Source of the DNA: Syngnathus acus
Lineage: Eukaryota; Chordata; Actinopteri; Syngnathiformes; Syngnathidae
Direction: 5' to 3'
Length of the DNA stretch: 64,000 nt
NCBI RefSeq assembly: GCF_901709675.1
Contig: NC_051095.1
Span: 16,347,956-16,411,955, forward strand
In this document: positions 1 through 10,191 of the stretch, one piece after another
Numbering within the stretch: the stretch's first letter is position 1
Layout: each line of letters opens with the position of its first letter
The notes under the pieces: generated by a model
The model's database searches: none
Told to the model about the DNA's origin: nothing
What the model saw: the letters and a program-made list of their open reading frames with translations, nothing else
Position numbers and translations under genes: made by a program

Positions 1-1632
1 ACTCCAGTTTTTTCCCATGATACATATTCTGTGATGCTCCAGGAGAATGCTCCAGTGGGCACCACAGTGGTACAAGTAAATGCAACTGATTTGGATGACG
101 GTCAAAACGGAGATGTTATTTATTCTTTCGGTGACAGTGTGAGTAATACTTTGTTTAAAATTTTTGACATTAACCGCTCAACGGGGGAGATAATTGTCAC
201 TGGTCTGATAGACTATGAGGAGCGGGAGATATATGAAATTGAAATTCAAGCATCAGATAAAGGGTTTGCCCCATTAACAACAGAAAAAAGTGTCATAATC
301 AAGATAATTGATGTCAATGACAATGCACCTGAGATTGAAGTCACGTCATTTTCCAGTTCCATTCCTGAAGATTCCAGGCCTGGGACTACAGTTGCTCTAA
401 TTAGTGTGAACGATTTTGATTCTGGTCTCAATGGAAAAGTAATTTGCTCCATAAATGAGGATGTTCCGTTTACTTTGTCACCATCATTACAAGACAAAAT
501 GTTCTCTTTAGTGACCAAATCATCTTTAGACAGGGAGAAAAGGTCCCACTATGATATAACAGTACTTGCAACAGATGCTGGTCAACCTGCACTCTCGTCT
601 CAAAAGACAATCAGTGTTTTCATTTCAGACGTGAACGATAACAGTCCCGAGTTTTCATCCAGTCCTTACACTTTCTATGTCACCGAGGGCAACGATGCAG
701 GCGCCGCCATCTTTTCTGTCAAAGCCTTTGATCAGGATGACAATGAGAATGCTGTCATTTCATACCACATTCTCAGAAATGATCACATGCTGTCTTCATT
801 TTTAAGTATAAATAGTGAAAATGGACAAATATCAGCTTTAAAAAGTTTTGACTTTGAGACGCTGAAAAGTTTCCAGTTCCAAGTGGTCGCCACGGATGGT
901 GGGAGTCCTCCACTGAGCAGCAACGTGACAGTGAAGGTTTTCATTCTGGATCAGAACGACAATGCTCCCGTCATCCTGTATCCAGTCAGCTCCAACGGTT
1001 CTGCCCAAGGCGTGGAGGAGATTCCCCGCAACATCAAAGCGGGAGACTTGGTGACCAAAGTCCGAGCCTACGACGCCGACATCGGCTATAACGGCTGGTT
1101 GCTCTTTTCGCTGCAGCGAGTCAGCGACCACAGTCTGTTTTCTTTGGACCGCTACACGGGCCAGATCAGAACACTTCGCTCCTTGACGGAGACGGACGAG
1201 GCAGAGCACCGCCTGCTCGTCCTGGTCAAAGACAACGGCAACGTGTCGCTCTCTGCGACGGCTACGGTGACCGTCAAACTCGTGGAGCCCAAAGAGGCTT
1301 TTGCGGCTTCCGACGTGAAAAGTGCAGCCACGGTGGACGAGGAGGACAATGTGACTTTTTACCTGATGATCACTTTGGGCTCGGTCTCGCTCCTTTTTGT
1401 CATCAGCATTGTGGTGCTGATTGCCATGCAGTGCTCCAAATCCACCGAGTACACTTCCAAATATCTGCAAGAAACCAATTATGATGGCACGCTGTGTCAC
1501 AGCATCCAGTACAGATCGGGAGATAAACGCTACATGTTAGTTGGACCCCGAATGAGTATCGGCTCCACCATAGTACCGGGCAGCCACGCCAACACGCTGG
1601 TGCTCCCTGACAGGAGACGCACTTCCGGGGAG
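1..1632 (+). CDS. Clustered protocadherin variable exon A1 (5' end outside window)
   Basis: Homophilic neuronal cell-surface adhesion receptor, 3' part of the exon. The frame is open from base 1, inside EC3, and runs 544 codons to a phase-0 donor (GAG then GTAAGG at 1633). Calcium-binding linkers [18 protein letters not shown] and DQNDNAP lie near residues 104, 210 and 317, so EC3-EC6 are present. A transmembrane helix starts near residue 453 and the cytoplasmic stub follows. Over the whole overlap it is nearly identical to exon A2 (2755), with scattered substitutions. Its downstream flank, in contrast, matches the flank of A3. EC1-EC2, signal peptide and promoter are to the left of the window. 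The ten codons after 1632 are intron. Confidence 0.93.
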
Positions 1633-1835
1633 GTAAGGCTCATTGATGTATGACATTTTATTACGAATATGAAGAAATATGTCACTATCAAATACAAAAA
1701 TTGCTGAATGGATTTTTCGTCAATTCGACTAATTTTCTGACATTGCATGCCAAAATTGTGACACTTTGATCCTGGTTAGCATTGTTAGGTTGTGGTGGAA
1801 TTTAAAGTCGTGTTTTGGTTAAACTAAGCAAGAGT

Positions 1836-1856
1836 GGTGCTATCCATGGTGCTGAC
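1836..1856 (-). promoter_or_regulatory. RE1/NRSE-like (REST) site
   Basis: Minus-strand match to the REST consensus, about 17 of 21 positions by eye. The + strand core is TATCCATGGTGCTGA. It lies about 200 bp after the A1 donor. Confidence 0.6.
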
Positions 1857-2448
1857 CCCCACCCCTTTCGCAAGTATCGACCTGCTGGAGCTCAGTGATT
1901 TTGTATTTGTATACAATGAAAAATACTGACTTGACTTGGACACACTTCTGGCGAGGTACAGCATAGTAACTCAGTTGTTTTGTGAGAGTGCATGCCTGTG
2001 TGTGCCTGTTCACTTACAAAACACATCTTGTGCCTTTGGAGCAAGGACAACAATTTGAAAGCTGCTATAGGTTGCGCGTCTTCATTTGATATTGTATTAT
2101 TCCCCTGATTTTTTATTTTATGGGGAGAATATAGTTTGAAACCCTGTCATCATATTTTATGATTAACACAATCAGACAGATTTGTGTTGTAGGTGCTTTA
2201 AGTGTTTGACTATCTTGCGGTTGAGTCGAGTATGGCGAATACGTACATGGATTTTCCGTCTCAGAGCCTTTAATTTGAAAAAAAACAAAAAACTTTATTT
2301 TGAAAGACATGCACCGGAAATGTCCTGCAGTTTACCATCATCACATGAGTTTGCTGCAGTTCAGAACCATTTGACTTTCACTTTGACTTTGATAATGGTT
2401 TTGGGCTTTTAACACCTGGACGTTTTTGTGGCTGCTCTATTTTGATTT

Positions 2449-2472
2449 AAAAAAAAAAAAAAAAAAAAAAAA
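2449..2472 (+). repeat. Poly-A tract (24 A)
   Basis: Uninterrupted adenine run just upstream of the A2 promoter. It may be the tail of an old retroposon, but no body was recognised. Confidence 0.9.
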
Positions 2473-2512
2473 GCCTCCCACCAATATTCCCGTACAGTGT
2501 AGGGAAATTTTC

Positions 2513-2569
2513 GATCGCGTGGTGTCAGTGTAACAGTACAATTCTGCGCGCATGAGCGTTTCGTCATCA
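2513..2569 (+). promoter_or_regulatory. A2 upstream CTCF-like motif and possible CSE
   Basis: CGCGTGGTGTCAGTG at 2516-2530 resembles the CTCF core read forward. A near-copy occurs upstream of A4 at 9961. GAGCGTTTCGTCATC at 2554-2568 resembles the TTTCGTCATT stretch that follows the CSE-like box of set B exons. This is a candidate promoter about 190 bp before the A2 ATG. Confidence 0.5.
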
Positions 2570-2754
2570 ATTTTATCAACCCCTCGTTGTCTAGTTCTGT
2601 CGGGCGCATCTCGGCAGCTTGCGGCTCATTCTGGAAATACTCAACTTGCTTTCACATCTGCAGTTGCAGGAAGAGAATGAACATTGTCGTTCATCGAAGC
2701 ACTGTGTTCTACAGCCGTATTGCTGTGTTTTTCTTGTGAGTATTTTTGTGAGTC

Positions 2755-5103
2755 ATGGGACAAAGGAGGTGCGTGTCGGGGAGCGGGCGATGCTTTTTAG
2801 CCCGCTTCGTGGCCGCTGCGATTTTGTGCGGCTTGGCCTCTGCAAATTTGAGATATTCCATTTCTGAAGGGCTCATTGAAGGAACAATGGTCGGAAATAT
2901 AGCCAAAGATCTTGGACTGGATAAAGTCACGCTGAAAGAAAGGAAATATCGCGTCGTTTCTAGCGACGCTGTGCCTCTTTTTCACGTGAATCCGGACGAT
3001 GGCAACCTCTATGTGAGCCGACTAATTGACAGAGAGGAGGTGTGTGCACAGAGCACGACGTGTTTGATTAATTTGAAAACTGTGCTGGAAAACCCACTCG
3101 AGGTCCACTACGTGGGAGTGGACGTGCTGGATGTAAATGACCACGCTCCGAGTTTTCAAGAGAAGGAGAAAAAAATGGACATTTCTGAGTCTGTCTTGCC
3201 CGGAGCTCGCTTTCAGCTAAAACCATCACGTGATCTTGATAGTGGCCCGTTTTCCGTGCAAATTTATAAACTGAGTGAAAATGATCATTTTCGTTTAGAG
3301 GTCAAAGACAAAGGACAAGATGGTAAAATACCTGTATTAGTGTTGCAAAAATCATTGGATAGGGAAGCAGCAAGAAGCCACTCCCTGGTGCTGACTGCTC
3401 TTGATGGAGGAAAACCCCCCAAATCTGGACATATGAATATTTCAATAACTGTGTTAGATGTAAATGATAATACTCCTGTTTTTCCCCATGATACGTATTC
3501 TGTGATGCTCCAGGAGAATGCTCCAGTAGGCACCACAGTGGTACAAGTAAATGCAACTGATATGGATGACGGTCAAAACGGAGATGTTATTTACTCTTTT
3601 GGTGACAGTGTGAGTAATACTTTGTTTAAAATTTTTGACATTAACCGCTCAACGGGGGAGATAATTGTCACTGGTCTGATAGACTACGAAGAGAGAGAGA
3701 CATATGAAATTGAAATTGAAGCTTCAGATAAAGGTTCCCCCCCATTAACAACAGAAAAAAGTGTCCTCATCAAGATAATTGATGTCAATGACAATGCACC
3801 TGAAATTGAGGTGACGTCATTTTCCAGTTCCATTCCTGAAGATTCCAGACCTGGAACAACAGTTGCTCTATTTAGTGTGAACGATTTTGATTCTGGCCTC
3901 AATGGAAAAGTAATTTGCTCCATAAATGAGGGTGTTCCTTTTACTTTGTCACCGTCATTACAAGACGAAATGTTTTCTTTAGTGACCAAATCACCTTTAG
4001 ACAGGGAGAAAAGGTCCCACTATGATATAACAATAGTTGCAAGAGATGCTGGTCAACCTGCACTCTCGTCTCAAAAGACAATCAGTGTTTTCATCTCAGA
4101 CGTAAACGATAACAGTCCCGAGTTTTCATCCAGTCCTTACACTTTCTATGTCACCGAGGGCAACGATGCAGGCGCCGCCATCTTTTCTGTCAAAGCCTTT
4201 GACCGGGATGACAATGAGAATGCTGTCATTTCATATCACATTCTCAGAAATGATCACACACTGTCTTCATTTTTAAGTATAAATAGTGAAAATGGACAGA
4301 TCTCAGCCCTAAAAAGTTTTGACTTTGAGACGCTGAAAAGTTTCCAGTTTCAAGTGTTGGCCAGGGATGGTGGAAGTCCTCCACTGAGCAGCAACGTGAC
4401 AGTGAAGGTGTTCATTCTGGATCAAAACGACAACGCTCCAGTCATCCTGTATCCGGTCAGCTCCAACGGTTCTGCCCAAGGTGTGGAGGAGATTCCCCGC
4501 AACATCAAAGCGGGAGACTTGGTGACCAAAGTCCGAGCCTACGACGCCGACATCGGCTATAACGGCTGGTTGCTCTATTCGCTGCAGCGAGTCAGCGACC
4601 ACAGTCTGTTTTCTTTGGACCGCTACACGGGCCAGATAAGAACACTTCGCTCCTTGACGGAGACGGACGAGGCCGAGCATCGCCTGCTCGTCCTGGTCAA
4701 AGACAACGGCAACGTGTCGCTCTCGGCGACGGCTACTGTGACTGTCAAACTCGTGGAGCCCAAAGAGGCTTTTGCGGCTTCTGACGTGAAAAGTGCGGCC
4801 ACGGTGGACGAGGAGGACAATGTGACTTTTTACCTGATGATCACTTTGGGCTCGGTGTCACTCCTTTTTGTCATCAGCATCGTGGTGCTGATCGCCATGC
4901 AGTGCTCCAAGTCCACCGAGTACACTTCCAAATATCTGCAAGAAACCAATTATGATGGCACACTGTGTCACAGCATCCAATACAGATCGGGAGACAAACG
5001 CTACATGTTAGTTGGACCCAGAATGAGTATCGGCTCCACCATTGTCCCGGGAAGCCACGCCAACACTCTGGTGCTCCCTGACAGGAGAAACACTTCTGGT
5101 GGG
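2755..5103 (+). CDS. Clustered protocadherin variable exon A2 (complete)
   Basis: 783 codons from the ATG at 2755 to a phase-0 donor after GGG (GTAAGA at 5104). The signal peptide covers about residues 1-30, ending LCGLASA before NLRYS. EC1 has the C-AQSTT-C loop. Linkers [36 protein letters not shown] and DQNDNAPV lie near residues 126, 235, 343, 449 and 556. The transmembrane helix is about 692-716 and the tail is 67 residues. The start is the first in-frame ATG, directly before the hydrophobic leader. Odd point: the exon ends SGG rather than the SGE of its three neighbours. EC1-EC2 are its own; from EC3 onward it is nearly a copy of A1. Confidence 0.95.
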
Positions 5104-6075
5104 GTAAGAACATTTTTGAAACGATTGTGGCTTTTCTGCTCTCGCAGCATCCACAAATGATTTTAGAGTGTCTGTTGAACGGTTGTTGTTTCATTTTATT
5201 GTGACCGATATTGATGCTGAATGTGTCCTGTTTTAAGAGACACACATTGTGTGCATTTTGGCTGCATTGTCATATTGATGGTACTCACTCTCTTTTTAAT
5301 AAGATAGCATTATTTGAGATCTATGGTAACTTGTGTTTGTTTACTAATGTGTTGTACCCTTTGTGCAATGTGTTGCCACATATCCCACCCAACAGTGCCA
5401 CTTAATGACCATCTGCAAAGTTTTACAACCTAATTTTCCATTTTTTACTTTAATACAGGTCTAAGGTCAGCACCGTGTGACACACACTATTTTTTCTTTT
5501 TAGTTAATTTACAGCAATCTTTTTCAGGGCTTTGTTTCAGTGACAGGTACCTCATTCCCTTAAGTTTGATTCAGTAATTCACAATTGTTCAAGTGGAGTC
5601 ATTGATTGATTTGTGGTGCACTTCCCTGACTTTAGCGTAGGCTTAACTCACACTCAGTGATTGCGTGATTTATTATCTGTCTCTATGTATGCCCTGCAAC
5701 TGAATGTTGACCAGTCCAGTTTTGAGTTTGACTTTGCCCCAAGTCAGCTGGGATGGATAGTAGTAGGTCTTTGTGACACTGAAGAGAATTGGCGGTATAG
5801 ACAATGGATGGTGGTATGGATGATGTAAGGGCATGCTCCTCATTTTGGCCAGTTGTTTGCAGATAGCCTGCATGTATGATATTAGCAAGACGTTATAATG
5901 CAAAATAATACTAAACCTTTCAAAAGAAAATGAAAACTAAACATTTGGCAGATAATTTATTTACTACGTACATTGACTAACTGGGTCTCCTTATTTTCCG
6001 AGGGTGGAACTAAAAAAGAAATGAGAGAACCTGAATGCCTTCCTGCAGTTGTGCCCACTTGTGCGACACGTCCCG

Positions 6076-6096
6076 TCCGCTGTCCATGGTTCTGGA
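6076..6096 (-). promoter_or_regulatory. RE1/NRSE-like (REST) site
   Basis: The + strand core CGCTGTCCATGGTTCTGGA matches the reverse complement of the REST consensus except at five or so positions. It lies about 540 bp upstream of the A3 ATG. Confidence 0.55.
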
Positions 6097-6394
6097 TCCG
6101 TAGAGGCACTTGTTGCCGCACATCTATACAGAGAAATACAGACGGACAATTTATTTTTGGAATGCACCTACGTACGTCACTTTATTCACATAGTCGCCAC
6201 AGTACTTTCCATCAGACATTTTGATAGTCTTTATAGTTTTGAACTTAATGATATTGTTGTTCTGTCTGCCTGATAACAGCCAAACCGGGCTGCATCGTGC
6301 GGTATTTCCTGAATATATTTGGGTTACATATAAATTGACTTTTGTACTACGTATATTAATTAAAACAATTATATACTTGTAGGAAGTAATGTCA

Positions 6395-6463
6395 ACACAG
6401 GGTGTCGCTGTGATGATAAAAGTGGTGGTTAGTCTGCTGCCTTCAGGTTCCTCCTCGTCATTG
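6395..6463 (+). promoter_or_regulatory. A3 upstream CTCF-like motif plus CSE-like box
   Basis: ACACAGGGTGTCGCTG near 6396-6410 resembles the forward CTCF-like motif seen before A2 and A4. TTCCTCCTCGTCATTG at 6448-6463 resembles the CTCCTCC box that follows the CTCF-like site in set B promoters. It lies about 150-220 bp before the ATG. Confidence 0.5.
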
Positions 6464-6614
6464 TAGTCGCAGTTGTGTGAGCTGACTGATTCGATCGCTG
6501 CTGCGTTTGACCTGCATTTTTTGAAATCTTGTAATATTTTTGAAGGACTCTTGCCTCACTACAATGCAGTAGTGTATCAGCAACACGCTGCCCGTAACGT
6601 AGTTGTGTTTCATC

Positions 6615-8963
6615 ATGGAACAAAGAGGATGCGCGGCGAGGAGCGCGCAAATGCGGTGGGTCTGCTGCCTGATTGCTGTTCTTTTGTGGCGTGTCACCTC
6701 GGCTCAGTTGAGATATTCAGTCCCCGAGGAAATCAAAGAAGGAACTATTGTCGGAAATGTTGCAAAGGATTTGGGATTAGACAAGAGCACTTTGAAAGAA
6801 CGCAAATATCGGATTGTTTCGAGCGCAACGGAGCCTCTTTTCCGCCTCGGAGAAAATGACGGCATCTTGTACGTAAGCAGGAAAATTGACCGGGAGGAGG
6901 TATGCGAGCGAAGCACTGCATGTGTAATTAATTTAAAAACAGTGCTAGAACACCCCCTGGAGGTGCATTATGTTGCCGTGGAAGTCGTGGATATAAATGA
7001 CCATTCCCCCAGTTTCCCCGTGGAAATAAAGACGTTGGACATTCCTGAGTCCGTGCAACCTGGAATGCGAATTCCACTCAAAGCGGCACGAGATGCAGAC
7101 AGCGGTCCTTTCTCTGTCCAGCAGTATAAACTTAGCGCAAATGATCATTTCCGTTTAGAAGTTAAAGATAAAGGAGACAATGAAAAAATTCCAATATTGA
7201 TTGTGCAAAAACATTTGGACAGGGAGGAGGCCGGAAGTCATTCATTAATGTTAACTGCACTAGATGGTGGAAAACCGCCCAAAACAGGCGACATTAATAT
7301 TTTAATAAATATATTAGACAGTAATGATAACTCGCCTGTTTTTTCGTCAGATGGATATTCTGTGACACTTTATGAAAATGCTCCTGTAGGCACAACTGTT
7401 GTTCAAGTAAATGCAACTGATTTAGACGAAGGTCCAAATGGTGATGTTGTTTATGCATTTAGCAACAGTGTGAGTCACAGATTATTAAATCTTTTTGAAA
7501 TTAATCATTTAACAGGTGCAATAACGGTGAAAGGAATTATTGACTTTGAAGAAAAAGATAAATATGAGATTGAAATCCAAGCATCAGATAAAGGTTCCCT
7601 CCCCTTAACAACAGAAAAAAGTGTCCTCATCAAGATAATTGATGTCAATGACAATGCACCTGAGATTGAAGTCACGTCATTTTCCAGTTCCATTCCTGAA
7701 GATTCCAGGCCTGGGACTACAGTTGCTCTAATCAGTGTGAATGATTTGGACTCTGGTCTAAACGGAAAAGTTCTTTGCTCCTTAAATGAGGATGTTCCTT
7801 TTACTTTGTCACCATCATTACAAGACAAAATGTTTTCTTTAGTGACCAAATCACCTTTAGACAGGGAGAAAAGGTCCCACTATGATATAACAGTAGTTGC
7901 AAGAGATGCCGGTCAACCTGCACTCTCGACTCAAAAGACAATCAGTGTTTTCATTTCAGACGTGAACGATAATAGTCCTGAGTTTTCAGCCAGTCCTTAC
8001 ACTTTCTATGTCACCGAGGGCAACAATGCAGGCGCCGCCATCTTTTCTGTCAAAGCCTTTGATCAGGATGACAATGAGAATGCTGTCATTTCATATCACA
8101 TTCTCAGAAATGATCACACACTGTCTTCATTTTTAAGTATAAATAGTGAAAATGGACAGACCTCAGCCCTAAAAAGTTTTGACTTCGAGACGTTGAAAAG
8201 TTTCCAGTTTCAAGTGGTGGCCAGGGATGGTGGAAGTCCTCCACTGAGTAGCAACGTGACAGTGAAAGTGTTCATTCTGGATCAGAACGACAACGCTCCA
8301 GTCATCCTGTATCCAGTCAGCTCCAATGGTTCTGCCCAAGGTGTGGAGGAGATTCCCCGCAACATCAAAGCGGGAGACTTGGTGACCAAAGTCCGAGCCT
8401 ACGACGCCGACATCGGCTATAACGGCTGGTTGCTCTATTCGCTGCAGCGAGTCAGCGACCACAGTCTGTTTTCTTTGGACCGCTACACGGGCCAGATCAG
8501 AACACTTCGCTCCTTGACGGAGACGGACGAGGCAGAGCATCGCCTGCTCGTCCTGGTCAAAGACAATGGCAACGTGTCGCTCTCGGCGACGGCTACCGTG
8601 ACTGTCAAACTCGTGGAGCCAAAAGAGGCTTTTGCGGCTTCCGACGTGAAAAGTTCGGCCACGGTGGACGAGGAGGACAATGTGACTTTTTACCTCATGA
8701 TCACTTTGGGGTCTGTGTCGCTCCTTTTCGTCATCAGCATCATCGTGCTGATCGCCATGCAGTGCTCCAAATCCACAGAGTACACTCCCAAATATCTGCA
8801 AGAAACCAATTATGATGGCACGCTGTGTCACAGCATCCAGTACAGATCGGGAGACAAACGCTACATGTTAGTGGGACCCCGAATGAGTATCGGCTCCACC
8901 ATAGTTCCAGGCAGCCACGCCAACACGCTGGTGCTCCCTGACAGGAGACACACTTCTGGGGAG
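6615..8963 (+). CDS. Clustered protocadherin variable exon A3 (complete)
   Basis: 783 codons to the phase-0 donor after GAG (GTAAGG at 8964). I use the ATG at 6615 ([18 protein letters not shown]...); the four codons upstream in frame begin with TTG. The leader ends RVTSA before QLRYSV. EC1 has C-ERSTA-C and is followed by DINDHSPSF. From the second half of EC3 ([13 protein letters not shown]) onward it is nearly identical to A1 and A2. The first part of EC3 ([20 protein letters not shown]) is its own, so the shared block starts at a different point than in the A1/A2 pair. A Thr replaces the usual Ile in [11 protein letters not shown] at the end of EC5. Confidence 0.95.
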
Positions 8964-9165
8964 GTAAGGCTCATTAACGTATGACATTTAATTATGAATT
9001 TGAAGAAATATGCCACTATCAAATGCAAAAATTGCTGAATTGATTTTTAACCAATTCAACATATTTTCTGACATTGCAGGCAAAAATTGTGACACTTTTA
9101 TCCTGGTTAGCTTGTTCAGGTTTTGGTGGAATTTAAAGTCGTGTTTTGGCAAACTCAGCGATGGT

Positions 9166-9186
9166 GGTGCTATTCATGGTGCTGAA
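9166..9186 (-). promoter_or_regulatory. RE1/NRSE-like (REST) site
   Basis: The + strand core TATTCATGGTGCTGAA has a perfect right half. It sits at the same offset after the A3 donor as the 1836 site does after A1, because the flank is a duplicate. Confidence 0.6.
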
Positions 9187-9960
9187 TCCCGGCCCCCGCC
9201 CCAAGTTTGTTGTGCTAGCGCTCAGTGATTTGTATTTGTATGCAATATATAATACTGATTTGACTTGGACACACTTCTGGCAAGGTACAGCATAATAACT
9301 CTGTTGTTTTGTGTTTGTGCATGTCAACATACAAAATACATCTTTGTGCCTTCGGAGCAAGGACAATTTGAAAGCTGCTATAGATTTCGCTTCTTCATTT
9401 GATATTGTGTTATTACCATGATTATGGTGAGACTATGTCCCATGCTTCCAACCCTGTCCTTAGAGTGTGACTAACACAATTATCGTGGTCGGAGCTATAA
9501 GTGCTTGATTATAAAGTGGTTGGGTAGTTTTTAAGATACCCCCAAAAACGATTTATATCTACAGTCAGATGAAAATATGCTGTGCATAATCCCGTTCGGA
9601 ACTCAATTAGGTACATAATATAGTGGAGCAATATAGGAAAGTGCATATTAAATTTGAATTTTGTTTTGTTTTGTTTATGGAACATGTTTTGGGGTTTGTT
9701 GCTTATTCGTACACTGACGGTAATTCGGGTCACGTGGTGTTGCCGGTGAATGTCACCCGTGTTTACAAATGAACCAAATGAGCGACGCCAGGTGAAGGCG
9801 GGACAGATGCCTTTATTCCATTCTTGGAACAGAAGCAGTTACAAGTGTTTTGACATCGACAGCAACGAGCAGGTTTGACTCTTTAAAAATATCACGCCTA
9901 TTTTTTGGAATATTTCTTTCACTGAGTTTTATAAAATGTGAGTATATGCATTGTTGAGTT

Positions 9961-9981
9961 CCGATCGCTTGGTGTCACTGC
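9961..9981 (+). promoter_or_regulatory. A4 upstream CTCF-like motif
   Basis: CGATCGCTTGGTGTCACTG closely parallels 2513-2530 upstream of A2 and lies about 210 bp before the A4 ATG. No clear CTCCTCC box follows. Confidence 0.45.
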
Positions 9982-10191
9982 TTGTGAGGCAAGTTTTGCT
10001 GTAGCGCGTCAGCGGTTTGGTTTACTGCGCTTGCGCGTGAGTGTGCACTTGCACTTCGAGGCGTTTTTTCACCTCGTTGCCAGTTCGCATCGTCAATATT
10101 GCGTGTTTGGTTTTTGCCTTTTGCTTCATCCCCAATTTATCCTATTGTTTCTTACGCATGGACTCCCATTTGGGCTAATACCCGGTCCAGT

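Larger units (their letters stand above)
1633..2754. other. Interval A1-A2: intron/promoter sequence
   Basis: No gene seen. The first roughly 450 bases are homologous to 8964-9420 downstream of A3. The interval contains an RE1-like motif at 1836, a poly-A run at 2449-2472 and the A2 upstream motif at 2513. Confidence 0.8.
5104..6614. other. Interval A2-A3: intron/promoter sequence
   Basis: AT-rich sequence without a recognisable gene. Its first part is not similar to the flanks of A1 or A3. It contains the RE1-like motif at 6076 and the A3 upstream module at 6395-6463. Confidence 0.75.
8964..10191. other. Interval A3-A4: intron/promoter sequence
   Basis: The first roughly 450 bp repeat the A1 3' flank. 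The interval contains an RE1-like motif (9166) and a CTCF-like motif (9961). No gene was recognised. Confidence 0.8.

Noticed and set aside
1633-1653. Codons continuing the exon frames past the splice donors, including the long run 43393-43560 after B6
   Set aside because: They follow a perfect GTAAG/GTAGG donor at a position conserved in all exons, and their sequences are unrelated between genes, so they are intron read-through.
6603-6614. Upstream TTG starts for A3, A4, B1, B2, B5, B6, B8 and B10
   Set aside because: TTG is not a normal vertebrate start. Each exon has an in-frame ATG directly before the hydrophobic leader.
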